A stretch of DNA of 64,000 bases from Diphasiastrum complanatum (taxonomy: Eukaryota; Streptophyta; Lycopodiopsida; Lycopodiales; Lycopodiaceae). The notes under the pieces were generated by a model, which did not search any database, was not told the DNA's origin, and worked only from the letters and a program-made list of their open reading frames with translations. This document shows positions 13,101 through 26,900 of the stretch, piece after piece. The stretch covers positions 19,517,273 through 19,581,272 of the forward strand of contig CM055114.1 of the NCBI GenBank assembly GCA_029204225.1. The letters are read 5' to 3'. Both the position numbers and the translations under genes were made by a program. Every line of letters starts with the position of its first letter. The stretch's first letter is position 1.

Positions 13101-14885
13101 GGAAACAACTGCGGAGTTAAGAAGGGTGGCTATAGTGGGGGCGAGTAAGTCAGAGGCATGGGAAAGGAGTTCAGATTCAAGGTCTTCAATATCTCTAGCT
13201 TTGTGGGATTTCATCTTCTTAATGGCTACAAGTACCATGTCGGATGTGAAGAAGGAGAACTCAGATGGTCGTGGAGATATAGAGATAGGTGAGTCGGTAG
13301 GGATGGTATACAGGCTGGTAGCATAATCAGTCCAAATGCAGAGGTCCTCTAGGAGAGGTGGTGGAGAGCGAGGAATGAACTCACGCCAAAAAGAGCCCGA
13401 GGAAGAACTGAAAAGAAGGTCAATAAGACGTTGCTCCTTCAGAATAATCATAGGAATGCTTCTTACGGCGAAGAACACGACGGTAGGAACGTCGGGAAGA
13501 TCAAAGCAGATGTGGGGCATGGATACGTGAGTAGGTTATTGACTGATGAAGAGAATGACACTCGATATTGTACCATGGAGGGTGTAGTGGTCGAGGTGTG
13601 CGTCGAGTCTTTTTGGGATGTGGTTTTATGGGGAGGGTTAGTGATGCAGCCGTGTGGAGAGAGGTGGTAAGAAAAGCAGCCTGCTGTCGACTGGGCTGTC
13701 ATGAGGAAAGGAGTGTAAAAGTGAAGCCAAGGACTGCCTGTACAGTAGCATGTAAGTGGGATCAAATGTGTACGTGGGTGCTCGGGTAAGCATGGGTAGT
13801 GTAGATGAATGAGTGGGTGTAAGGTGGCCGATATCGAAGGTGAGAAATGAGTGATCAGAAAGGGTGGTGGGGGAGATGTGGAAGCCAGAGACTATGGGTA
13901 TAAAGGATGGTGACCCCATGAGATAGTCAACGGCACTATGTCCTCCACTCTGAGGGTGGCATGTGTAACTGTCTGAATGTGGCCAACAGGGTAAGCCATT
14001 ATAAATGGCTAGCTCATGTGCCTCTCCAGACTGCAGTATGTGCTCACCATATGAAGTAGTAGGTCCCAAACTATCCGCGGAGGTCATGGTAACCCCAAGC
14101 ATATCACTGTCACGCAGCTGATCAGTGGTGTCAAAGAACTCTGCCTGTCTCAAAGATGTCCCAACATTAAAATCCCCTATGAGGAGAATATGCCCCCGCT
14201 CTGAGAATCTGATAATATCTGGTGAGAGGTCCTGATATGGAGATCCAATACCCTCAGCAAAGGACGAGGACTCTGGTGGAAAATAACATGCTGCAATAAA
14301 AAGATCTCTATCCAAACCAATATCCTGACCCACGATGTGAGTCCATAAGTAGCGGGCTTGCTCGTCATGTCGGATGAAATCGATACTCAGGCGACCCCAC
14401 CTGAACCTCGACCGCTGGTAGATCTAGTCTCTCGCCGAAATACTGAGTCCCATTTATATCCAGGAAAAGAGAGAAGTCCTCGCTCCGGGCTCTCGTGTGT
14501 CTCCATGAAGAATAATACATCTCTGCTTGTAATAAAATCAGCAAGGTCCCCTGTCGTAGAAGATGAGTGTATGCCAGCACAATTCCACACTCCAATCCGA
14601 AGGTGGTGTGGATGGGGCCCCGGGGTGCTCCCAACCCCGGGCACCCCAAATCCTTAGCACTGGGGTCTGCTAGAAGCGCTATCAAGAAAACACACTCGTC
14701 CATCTCGATAAATGACTCGTCTGCCAGACTCACGGGCTGCCTGAAAGGCCTTACGCCTCTCCTCTACCTGGATATATGTGAGGTCGTCATCCATATAGAT
14801 AGTGGTGCCTCGTAGCTTGGCTCTGCATCGCAAAGCATCTCGGCGACTCTCTAGGGAAGTGAAACGGATAATGAGTGTAGCCGGA

Positions 14886-14955
<70 letters not shown>

Positions 14956-17900
14956 AATGTGTTTCTAACTAAGTATTTTCTTTGGGCAGGCAGGTGTGGA
15001 GGCAATGCATAAGGAGTGTAAATATGTACTTTTCCTGGATGACGATATTCAACTTCATCCTGGATCAATTGGTGCACTAGTTTCAGAAATGGAGGAAAAT
15101 CCCAAGGTTCTAGTTCTAGACTCACAAGCCTGATACATGTGTGGTGATATAGCTAGCCAGGAAGCCTGTATAGGCCATTGATACGTCATCTAAATTGGGT
15201 CATTTTTTATTCTCATGTATATTCTTCAAAGTCATTATTTAATTTCCTTTGAGCTTTTAAATGTCATGTTGCTATTTGGATTTAAGTCTTCTCTATCAAA
15301 ATTAACTTTATGATTGCAGATTTTTGTGTTGACAGGTTATCCATTTGATATACCTTCAGGAACTTTGGGAAGCTACTGCATTTATGAGTATCATATGGTA
15401 ATGCCCAATCGCTTTCTATACAAGATTATCCTTCAACAGAAGCTTATTGGAGTGTCAGAACTGCTTAAATTTAGCCTGCATACTTGTATTTGAGCATGTA
15501 TTTTCCAGGGACATCTCTGCCCTGTGTTGGTTGCAAAGGCATCCTCTTCCTTACCCAATAATAATAATTCCTTAGTGCTCTGAAAATTGAAGCCTGACCT
15601 TGCTCTTAGAGTGTTGAGTTGATTATCTTTTGTGCTAGGCTAACTCATTTGTACAAAAATGTTAACATGGAAAATAGTGTAGTTTCAGAGTCTTCAGGAT
15701 CTATATTACTGAGTTGAAGCATAGTATATGAAAGAGTAAATGAGTACTCTATGTTGCCCATGTTTTCCATGCAATCCTTTTATGAGTGGACCCTGAGATT
15801 TTAAATCCCCAAATCTAGGTAAAGGTTTGGAGTCACCCAGGATCATGGGTTTTGACTTGCAAAATGCCAAACCCCCAGGATGATTATGATTTCGTACTGA
15901 AGTGACCTAACAACGATAACTAAGGGCTTAAAGTTACTGTTGACAGAGTCGCAACTTATTATCCTCATTCCAGCTGTCTCATGTTTTATTAAAAAGTCTA
16001 AGCACGTATGATTAGATTGATGTGGTTTTCTTATTTTAAACACAGACCAATGTTTTTACACCAAGCTAGCTTGATGTGGTTGATAAGACGGCCCCGTCGT
16101 TCCCGCCTGTGCTTTTCTTGGTAACGCTTATGACCTTGATCGGGCTTGTTCAAGGTATGTTCTGCAAGATTTGTGGCAGCAAATTGGCTTGCTTCACTTG
16201 GTTATAGATACTTATCATATCAGGTCTGATTTGACATAAGGCGTCAACCTGCACCTATCTTATCAGCTGACTTTCTGCCACGTCAATTCAATGGAGGTAG
16301 TTGTCAAAATCACTATGTACCTTCTACAACGCATTTTTACAAAGCAATAATGCTCGCTATCTGTGAAATGCAGAAGTCGTGGGTTGTATATCAATTTTTT
16401 TTTTGTAACATTAACTCGTTCCGACCCAGTACGTTCCGGAACGTTCCGACCCTTTTTGCTCGGAACGGGCTTCTAAGCTCCAAGACCATGTGGATCGAAT
16501 CCAATAAGTTAAAGATTGTGCTTTTTGTAATGTTTGGGTGTTATTTTAGACTAGAGTTCAACATATCTTTGTTATCTCTTGTCTGAGCCTTCGGGTAATT
16601 CATGGCACACGCATCTCCAACAATCTCTACTCAAGAGGCTTCTATTGTGGAGTTGCAACCTCCCTTAAGGTGAAGGTGTTTTCTGCATGTGATTTTTTGC
16701 CCATTGGGTGTTGGAATGTGAATTCAACATGATATAGCCCCTCGCACTAGGAGCATTCTGTTTTGGCTTATATAGGCTAAGAAGGGTGTAAGTGCTCCGC
16801 AAATATGCCAGCCGATGTGCTTGTCAAGCACCCTATCTGCTAAAACATTTTACTACTGTTGCGGTTTTGCAAATTGCATATGTAATCACTAATCTGGAAT
16901 TAGTTTCAAATTGAATCTTTCTTATGCTTATAGACATCAAATTTTAGAGTTTGATACCTTGTGAGCTTCTTGCAGCCTTGCTCAATTGGCTTTGCAACAG
17001 GAGGCCGGACGTTTTTTTTGTGGGGTGGGTGCATGATGGTATGATTTATTCCTCCAGAATTGTTTGGAAATGGGTCAATGCAAGCTTTCTTATTTTAATA
17101 ATCCCTTGGCTCTGATTGTAAGAACTTATTTACATGGGGCTTCCTTTTTAATTGGAAGTGAAGGTCTCATGCACAGTTTTTAGCTTTTCAGTATTGAGTG
17201 AGATGACATCTGTTCTCAATTCCTTGTCACACAGATGCATGCACAAGATTTCTGGACTGACCGATATGGCATGGTAACGGGGCTAAGGAACGGCGGCTAT
17301 TCCGATGACATGACCCTTGCTGCAGTTGCTGGTACTCTTGATTCTTTTCCCTTGAAGGACATAACTTTGCTCTGTTTGTGGTACTCAGTCTTTTTCTTTC
17401 TTTTGAATAAGGTCTGGTTTTTGCAATCGTCGGTCTGCCCTCTCACGTATGTCCGTCATTATTAGAGCTACATAAGAATAGTGGCTGATCTGCATATCAT
17501 AACTGGGGCTGAGGTGAGTAATGCAAGCTTTGATATCATATCATTTAATCTCAATTCCTGATGAGAGGTTGGCTGCTACAGGAGCAAATGGCCGGATGAT
17601 TAGCTCACCAGGCATGGCAGTTTTCATTCATCCTCTTGGCAAAAATCTTACTTTCTCTAAGTAATGCTTTTCCCCTTTTTTAATGAGCCATATAAACAAT
17701 TTTTTGTTTGATCACACTACATTGTTGGAAAGCTAGTCTCTTTGTGAATTGTTGGATTTGGGTTTTGTATCTCTACTATGTGAATTTTTATTGTTGATCC
17801 AAAGGTTTACAATCGACCAATCCACTGTCTGGATAGTGTAGGGTTTAAAAAACTATTGTTTATGTATTGCTGTAATGTGTACACTGTAGATTAATCCATG

Positions 17901-20900
17901 TATTGTGATCAGATATGGCATAATTCGTGAAATGTTTGATTTGAACTCCTGCCTACAGATTCGAAAAAACCTTTATTATTTCAAAATTTTGAACAAAAAT
18001 GAAAAAAAAAAGAAAATTTTCAAAATTTTAGAATTCAAGGTCTAAATGCAGAATCGGTTTGAACAGATCCAAAAAAAGTGATTCAAGAGCCAAAGAACTG
18101 AGTTTCATTAAAACCATTTATGCCCGTTTTGAATGTGTTCCGTTATGAAGCGTGGCGGCAAATTTATATATTTTTACAAAATGTAGTTGTGTTTTTTATT
18201 TATTTTTGTAATTTTATTTAGATTTAGTGTCAAATAGGGTTTAGTGTGGTGGGCCATTGAAAATACAACACACGGCACCCTGTTTCCAGCAGCTGTCTAT
18301 GCTCATTTGTCTCACGATTACACTCCTTCCCAACCTATGGAGGGATTTTTTACCCATGAACTAAGCTGGGCAAAACAGGAACTGCGGGACCTTCAACAGC
18401 GGGTAAGCTATCCGGAATCGGAAAATGGCAACATAAAATTGAAATTGGGAGGTCTGCAGGCTGAAAATCTGATATTGAAGACAGCTCATAAAGTGAACTA
18501 TAAAATAAAGAAAGAAATGGACGCATTGACGCATGAGCTTAGGGCCCAACCTATTCTTGCCACACTGGACTCCTCAAACCGTTCTAAAGAATTGGAAGAT
18601 AAGATTGAGCAACACAAGGAAGAAACCATGTCTTGGGCAGTGGTGCTCAAGAAAGGTATTAAACCTACTGCACCTATCTCTTGGGTCATTTCAGCTACTC
18701 TCTCAAAGGAGAGACTTTGGGGCAGCAAAGCCCTCAATATTCGGGTATGTGGCATTGTCGATACCCAAAATGCCATCAAGGCGTTTTCTTGAAACCACAC
18801 TAGGCCACCATATTGAAGGACTTGATACAGCATGGCGGATGAAACGAGATAATACTACCTTGATTATCCGTTTCACCTCGTCTATCACTCATAGAGATGT
18901 TCTACATAAAAGAGCTAAGCTGAAAGATACACAAATCTTCATGGATGATGATCTCACATACATCCAAGTGGTAGAAAGACGTCAAGCCTTCCAAGAAGCC
19001 AAAGAGTCGGGCCGGCGTGTGATTTATCGGGATGGACAGGTTCGTTACATTGTCAATGTACCCATAGGCTCCCGCCAATAGGGAGTTGGGGCCCCTGGGC
19101 ATGGGAGAATCTCGGGGCCCCGTCCACACCACCTGCGTATTGGGATTTGGAATTGTAATGGTATACACTCTTCATCTACTGCTAGCAACCTTATGGATCT
19201 CATTATATTCTTTATGCAGACACATGAGAGCCAGATTAGAGGGCTACCTACATTCTCAGGTTACAGATGGGACTCGGTATATAGGGCAGAGGTGAGATCC
19301 ACGAGTGGTAGAGGTCGGGTGGGGTTGCATGGTTATACAGAGAGTCACTACACCCGATTATAGAGTTTATTAGACATGGTGAGTATGCACGTTATAAATG
19401 GGTCCATCTCATTGGACGTGATATTGGACTAGCCAGGGATCTCTTCAGTGCGGCATGCTACTTTCCTCCAGAGTCCTCTTATGTAGAGGGCATTGGCTCT
19501 CCCTTCAACGATCTCTCCACAGATATTATCAGATTCTCAGATCGAGATTCTATTCTTCTTACTGGTGATTTTAACGCCAGAACAGCTACGCGACAGGTAG
19601 AGTTCCATGATGCTGATGACCATCTACGCATACGAGCCATTGATTGTGATATGGGAGTTACTAGGACTTCAGTCGACGCATTGGGCCCTATCAGTGGTTA
19701 CAGTGAGTATCTGTTGCAGCTAGGAGACGCTCATGAGCTAGCCATTTATAATGGCCTAGCCTATTGGCCTGATTCAGGCAGCTACACATGCTATCCTCAT
19801 AGTGGCAGGCACAATGTTGTTGACTATCTCATGGGGTCACCATCCCTCGTTCCACTGATATCACACTTCGAGGTCATTCCACCACTCTCTCTGATCACTC
19901 CTTTTTATCCTTCCACTTGGGCTCTGTCCAAGCTTCATGAACCCCAGCTCGTTCCTCCATTGATCGTGCTCCCAAATATACCTTCGCTCACCCCTACATT
20001 GAGACTTACCAGGAAGCCCTTGTTTCTTTACTCCATCACTTCTCGCATGATAGCCCATTGGAGTCACATGCCCGTTTCCTTACCATCTCACTTCACACAG
20101 CTGCCTCAGTTTCCTTTCCATCCACACCCCACCGACACGCAATCACGCCAGCTCGCCCTGCTCGGCCTCCATGGTTTGAGACGAGTGTCGTTCACTACAC
20201 CTCCGTGTTACACATGCACGCACACATGATCCACTTATTCTACCCATTGTTCGTCAATCTCTCCCTCGTACACTCGCCGCAAAAAGCGCGTCTACGAAGA
20301 GCGAAAGGGGAGAAGCCTCGTTGCTTCCTTATCTAGTTCCTCTACAGGTGCCTTTTGGCGTGCAATTATCCCTCGTGCTCCACCCCCTCTTCTTGACGAC
20401 CTACACGTTTGGTCCACGTACGCTACCTCACTATACACCATACCTACTGACTCACCCATTTCCATCTCCCCCTGCCCATGTGAATTCACCTTCTTCACCT
20501 CTGACATGGTCATTGAGGCCATAAAGAGAATGAAGACCCACCGGACTAGAGACAAAGACCTTGAATTAGAACTTCTGATCCATGCTGCAAACTTACTCTC
20601 ACCCACTCTGCTTCATCGTGCTGTCGTCTCAGGCTTCCCCCACTCTTGGTGTACTAATATTATCCATCCCATCCACAAAAATGGTGACCCCATGAATCCT
20701 GGTAACTACCGTACTATCATGATTGGCCATATCATAGCGAAGCTTTATGGTACTATACTTGAGTCAACGATCAGCTTTGAGGTTGAGACCAGGAGACTAC
20801 ATGCATTGTGCCAGGCTGGCTTTCGTGCTCGCCACTCTACCACAGATCATGTCTTCACTCTTCGAGCTATCATCGAGGAGGAGACATGGTTCACTGTTGC

Positions 20901-23900
20901 TTTATTGACTTTAGGAAAGCCTTTGATTCTGTTCCACGCTTTCTTTTCATCCAGCGACTACGTGATCTTGGCTTCTCCACTGACAGTTCTAGCTGTGATT
21001 GCACTTTTATGAGCGAGTTCTTGGATGCTTTCGGGGTGACACTGGCCTCTCAGAGCATATATGGAGTACCATCGCGGTGAAACAGGGTTGTTCCCTTTCA
21101 CCTACACTATTCGGACTATATATTGATGAGCTTGAGAGAGTCATTGAGCAGAGTGGGTACAAGTTGCCGACTTGGAGATATTTTGATTGCCATTCTCCTA
21201 TATGCAGATGATGTTGCTTTAGTCTCTTCGACTAGAGAGGGATTACAGAGACAATTGCCTTCATGGTTTCTGCACTAGATGGGGTTTGTGGGTTAACATT
21301 GAGAAGACCAAAGTTATGGTCTTCAACGCTTCCAGGGCTTTCATGCAGCAACAAGAGCTTTTTCTAGATGGACATTTGTTGGAGATTGTGTCATCTTACA
21401 CCTATCTTGGGGTTCTTTTCATTGGTCCTATATTTGGTATGAGACATGCAGCTACAGCCAGACTTGGGAAGGGACATGCCTCCTTGGTCCAACTTGAGCG
21501 AGTTTGCTTTTAGAGATTTATTCGGGACGCCCCGAGTAAGTGTCGGTTATTTGATACTTTTGTTTCCCCCATAGCATTGTATGTTGCAGAGGCATGGTGC
21601 CCAAGGCTCACCTCAGTTGATTGGGCCACTATCTCATGCTTACAAGTCCTTATGTTATCACAGATGATACGGGCTAGAGACGCAAGGTTACACCCCGATT
21701 CGAACTGATTCTTTCTGGTTTGAACCGGCAAGCCAGGTTCGAATCGGAAAATGGTTCTAACAAAAAAATATTCTGGGTACAAGGATTTGCTTGCTAAGGA
21801 GATTGTGGAGTTAGGGTTTAGGAGTATATATGAAATTTGAGGTGATAATAGTCTGATATGGTAGCTAGGTAGACCATAGGTTCACCATTCTGGAATATGA
21901 ATCATGAATCATGATTCATCAGTTTTGGGAGGAAAAGTGAAATTTTTCCTCCACCTTCTCCTCTTGAACATACGATTGTACCTGCACCTCCTCCTAAGCC
22001 TAAGGACAAACCTTAGAGAAGTTCTAGGTGTTTCTTTGGGCCATAAGGTTAAGGTGGTGACCTGACTCAAGTGACCCTTGGGTGAGGTGGCATAGGGAGG
22101 GTGGTGCCCATGTGTTATGAGGGTAGCAGGACCCCATAAAGGGATGCCACTTGTTTTTTGGGCCCATGTGCTTGCTAGGCGGCGTCCATAAGGGCCCGCC
22201 ACCCAGCAAGGCCATTTAGGAAGGAAAAGGAGAGAGAGGGGGGGTAAAGGCTCCATCTTCACCATTGAGGAGCTTAGTTGTGGCCTGGTCTCCTTGAGTA
22301 GTTGTCTCAAGCTCTCTAAGCCATTTTGTTGCAAAGCCCTTGCTATTTTTCCTTTGTCTCCTTCATTAGTGCGCCATGGATCCTGCTATGCCCTCGGGTG
22401 AAGGACCGTCTTCACCACCTCCTCCTCTTGATGTAGATACTAATCAGCTTGTTCAGGCTTTGAACTTGCTGCAAAACCAAATCCTGGACATGCAAGCCAA
22501 GCATGTCGAGGCCGAGCAAGAGTGGCGTTCCTCCACGCACTCGCGGTCCGCTAGTGTTTATCCAATGGCGAAAAGAAGGACCGGCTTCTCGATGTGATAT
22601 TGTCATGGCTCGATCGGTGGAATAGTCATTTTTCCATGGACAATGTGCCTGATAGTACAAAGATCGCTTTTGCTCTCATGTTTTTACGCGGTAAAGGCAG
22701 GATTTGAAGGAGAGGGCTGGTGCCCCTTCTACATGGGATGCCTTTCAAAAAGCCTTTAAAACGGCTTTTCTTCCGGTATTGGATGACTTTGAGCATTGGC
22801 GGCGTTTCGCCACCGTGCAGATGGGTACTAGGTCGCTAGATGCCTATATCCAAGAATTTCAGGAGATATTGGCCCGATTCGCTTCGTGAATTGATCCTAT
22901 CCTATTAAAGTTACATTTCATTTTGGGACTTTCGAAAGAATTTCAGCTAGAAGTGCGGTGTAACTAATCGCAGACTATTGAAGATGCTGTTCCCTTTGCG
23001 AAAATCTTCGATGACGCCCACTTTGCCTCCCGCAAGGAGCAAAGTTTCCCCAAGACTGATAAAAAAGAAAAGAAATGTTTCAAGAAGCGGGGCAAAGACA
23101 AGACGGACACCAGTTCCCATGGCGGGAAAAAGCTCGTCAAGTTGGATCGCGCAGATTATGACAAGGCGAGAACCGGCGGCTTGTGCTTCTCCTGTATGGA
23201 GAAGGGGCATCTTTCAAAAGATTGCCTGAAGAAAAAGCAAAAGAAATTTGGCGGAAAACCGAAATCTTTCAAAGCGCCAGGTAATTCTAGTATTTCTTTT
23301 GTTGATTTATCCTTTAAGGATGGCATTACTTGTGAGAATTGTTGTTTTAATACACGCAGAAAAAGTCCATTGATAACATGGACTGATGAAATGAATGAGA
23401 GTTTTGAGACTCTCAAGCACTGTGTTTCTACGGCTCCAATTTTACACATTGTCGATCCTAACCGACCCTTTGTGGTTGATACAGATGCTAGCAACTTTGC
23501 TGTAGGAGCGGTCCTTTATCAGGACGGTAGACCAGTTGCTTTTGAAAGCAAGAAGCTGGATCTTGCTTAGACGAGGTATTCTTATGAGAAGGAGCTTTTT
23601 GCAGTCATTCACGCGTTAAAAATCTGGAGGCATTATCTTTATGGTGCCAGATTTACGGTGATGACTGATCACCAATCCCTTAAGTATATTTGTGATGCTA
23701 GATGGTCGGAACTCATTCAGGAGTTTGTGTTCGACATTAAGTATCGTAAAGGTACGTCGAATTGTGTTGCCGATGCCTTGAGTCGGATTGGAGAGATTAA
23801 TCAGTTATGCTTTGCTGAGATCCAATCTGATTTGTATCTTTCACTACGGGATCTTTGTCGAATCGATAGGTTTGTCGGTCGCATCTGGCTAGATGTCCTG

Positions 23901-26900
23901 ACAGGAAATTCTAGATCTAGTGATGACCTTGGGATGTAGGATCCCAAGCAATCCCGAAATGATAAGATACTTGAAGACTATTCCATAAGGAATAGCCTGC
24001 TTTTTCAAAAAGAAAAGGTTTGTGTGCCGGATAGGAAGGACTTGCGGGCCCAAATCCTGCAGCAGTGTCATGACAACCCTTGTGCTGGTCACCCAGGCAT
24101 ACAAGAGGACACTTGACCTTGTCAGGCAGAATTTTTTCTGGCCAAAGATGAAAGGTCATGTCGAGGCATACGTTCAAGGTTGTGAACAATGCCAACAAAA
24201 TAAAGCAGAAAGACTCAAAGTTGCGGGTCTTCTACTTCCCAATAAGCATGGGAAAGTATTTCAATGGATTTTGTGATTGGACTCCCTAAAACCCGGAGTG
24301 ATCACGATGCCATTTGGGTGGTGGTTGATAGGCTAACCAAGATGGCGCAATTTATACCAACTAAATTAACTGTCAAGGCATCTGAACTATCCTAGCTTTT
24401 CGTTGAAAATTTGTTCAGATTGTATGGTTTGCCGAATGATATTGTTAGTGATTGAGACTCCAAGTTCACTGGTAAGTTCTGGCAAGCTGTTTTTGAAAAA
24501 CTTGAAACAACCCTTAGTCTTAGTTCTTCGGATCACCCGGAATTTGATCAGACAGAACGTGTCAACCAGACATTGGAAGATATGCTGAGAGCATATGTTT
24601 CTCACCGACAGTCTGATTGGGAAAAGTATCGCCCAATGGTTGAGTTCGCGCACAATAGTGCCAAGCATTCTGCCACCGGATTCAGTCCTTTTATGCTGAT
24701 ATATGGCTTTCAGCCGCTTTCTCCAGTTTCGGTTGGACTCAATAGATTTCCTGCAAGATATGCAAGAAATGCTGCTAGTGGCCAAGGAAAGCATGAAAAC
24801 CGCTTAGGATAGAGCTCAGTTTTATGCTAACCGCAATTGCTCACCTCGGGAAATTGAGGTAGGTGTATCTTAAAATCCCTAAGGATTCAAAGGTACTTCG
24901 GACGGGAAAATGCCATAAGCTTTCTCCTCGTTATAGCGGACCTTATAAGGTTGTAAAGAAAATCAACCTGGTCGCTTATCAGCTAGATCTTCCGATTGGG
25001 GTTGGGGTTCATCCTGTTTTCCATGTTAGTTGTTTAAAGGAACGACTTAATAGGAAGGATTCCCTAATTCCGGAAGGACTGGTTGAATTAGAGGATCTAC
25101 CTTTGTTTCTAACGTACCTGAAAACAGTGGTTAATGTTCGTCGTCACCAATTGAGAAACTGTTTGGTCTCAAATTTCTTGTACGTTGGAAAGCCAAGTCA
25201 GATGATGAGGACACTTGGGAGAGAGAAGACTATTTAAGACTGAACTTCCCGGGTTTGCTCCCATTAGGAGGAGACTCTTAAAGGGGGAGGGAATGTTACG
25301 TACCCATAAGGGCACGCAACATGAAACTTGAGGTGACGATCTCAGTTATGGGACGGAACGCTGATCCGGAGCTATAGGTCTTTTGGGTGCCTCGTGTCGA
25401 TGTCTTATTGGCGCGCGATGACTCGTTGTTATGGACCCACGTCAGTGTGCACAACTGCCGCATGTCGTTGGTCATGCGTGACTCCTATGGACGGAGATGA
25501 CCACCTGGACTATGTATATAGAGGTGGATCTCCATGAGCTTGGCATTCATTCTCTCCTGGAGAATGAAGAGCTCTTCCACTGGTGGTCAGGTCAGGACGA
25601 TTATCTAGGCCTCAGGATGTAGGTAGGCGAGGGTCGAGGGTAAGGCATGGTGATATGGGACGCCATGGTTTACAAGAGATCCGAGCTTGCTTGATGGTGG
25701 TCTATGGCTCATGGGGGTGAGGTGGCAGTACCTCTATGGTTGGGTGGTAACGTAGCCTTCGTCACCTGTTTGTGCTTTAGCAATGACTCGAACGACGATG
25801 GGGATTCTAACAGTTGGAGTCAGAGGAGCACTTTTTGTTCAGATGTCCAATCTATTACGAGATTAGAGGGAGATATCATTGCCTCTTCTGAGAGGCTCCG
25901 GTCACACTGCGGTCCCTTGTAGCATATGATGATCCATGATGTGTCGCACTTATCATCAGAGATATGTTTGTACTACGACAGGACCTACACCAGCCACTTG
26001 CTCATCTTGATGCACAGCTCCAGATCACATCGTTTTTCTCCCACAGGAGACCGCATATGGACCTTACATCGGATGAGACGACAACAATGACTCTTTACGA
26101 TATAGAGACCAGAGACGACGTACTACACATACTCATATTACCCGCAGAGCACTACTCAGAGACGATCTTCTTGGTGACATCAGTAGCATGTATTGAGACC
26201 ACCCCCAGGCGTTATCCTCATCACATCTTTTTCTGATAGCAACAAGCATTAGACATATTTTATGTTTATAGCTATAGTTGCATTTCTTTTCTGTTTCGAA
26301 GACGTTTCATACGCTCCCGCTGTACCACACACTTGATATGTACTTTTCTTTTGTCTTATATGCCTATTGGCATGGAAAAGACACTAATAAAATCTTTCTT
26401 CTTTCTTTCTAGTTTTAGCCCCATTAAATAGCAAATCTAGCCATGTGTGCACTGTGTGTGTTTGTCGGGGGGGGGGGGGGGGGGGGGGGAGCCGGGGGGG
26501 TTTGGCTATATGGGAAGCAATATCATTGATGAGGATGACAACATTGAACAGACCCCTAGGAGAAGACAAAACTTACAATCAATGTTTGGCTCAAATCGGA
26601 TCACAAAAACAATATTTGTCCACACCCTCCTCACTAGCGGCTCTCTATGAAAACTGCGAGCACACAGGAAGTTTAGGATCTTTTTTGGGGAAAAGAAAAA
26701 AAAAACTTTGTTATGAACATACGGAACATGTTCCATTCTAGACATACGCAATGATACGTTCCGGACTAAAAGGTTCAGAACTAGTATTTATGGAACTTAA
26801 AACCTTGCCATTTTGACTGTGGGGTAGTAACAATCCAAAAATCAAGTCACAAGTACTTGATAACTTTTTCGTAAGTATAATGATGGATGATGTCTGGTTA

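Larger units (their letters stand above)
11318..14890 (-). mobile_element. LINE copy A (non-LTR retrotransposon), antisense in GCS intron 5
   Basis: Read on minus from 14890: the ORF1 C-terminal domain ([28 protein letters not shown]), then ORF2 with an APE-like endonuclease, a reverse transcriptase and a Cys/His tail. Several stops and frameshifts break ORF2, so the copy is dead. Its 5' end abuts a (GA)n tract, and its 3' end is cut where the gypsy fragment begins. It is the best preserved of four copies of this family in the window (also C, D and B). Confidence 0.9.
18240..21685 (+). mobile_element. LINE copy B, 5' part (ORF1, endonuclease, RT), in GCS intron 10
   Basis: Same family as copy A, sense orientation. 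ORF1 lies at about 18244-19080, endonuclease at about 19130-20000 and RT at about 20506-21685. The coding similarity stops abruptly at 21685 ([11 protein letters not shown]), where another repeat starts. The rest of ORF2 and the 3' UTR reappear at about 25805-26413, so the copy is split by a later insertion of about 4.1 kb. Many frameshifts and stops make it non-functional. Confidence 0.88.
22376..25293 (+). mobile_element. Ty3/gypsy chromovirus-like element 1, internally deleted, inside LINE copy B
   Basis: Order on +: gag ([18 protein letters not shown], 22376; FHAF-type gag segment at 22704-22889), CCHC knuckle ([14 protein letters not shown] at about 23190-23231), RNase H ([19 protein letters not shown] near 23471; LADALSRI-like [11 protein letters not shown] near 23770), integrase zinc finger and core (about 24040-24770) and integrase C-terminus with a chromodomain-like tail (24863-25237). 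Protease and most of RT are absent, and gag is fused in frame to the RNase H side in one 142-codon frame (23142-23570). A polypurine tract AAAGGGGGAGGGAA lies directly before the 3' LTR at 25294. Confidence 0.9.

Noticed and set aside
17466-17581. Extra GCS exon between exons 9 and 10
   Set aside because: Exons 9 and 10 join in phase and match the family without a gap, so no extra exon is needed.
21909-22334. 141-residue minus-strand frame
   Set aside because: No recognisable motif; low-complexity composition and position in the leader of a gypsy element suggest chance.
26445-26741. Glycine-rich frames
   Set aside because: Caused by the poly-G run and without conserved motifs beyond it.
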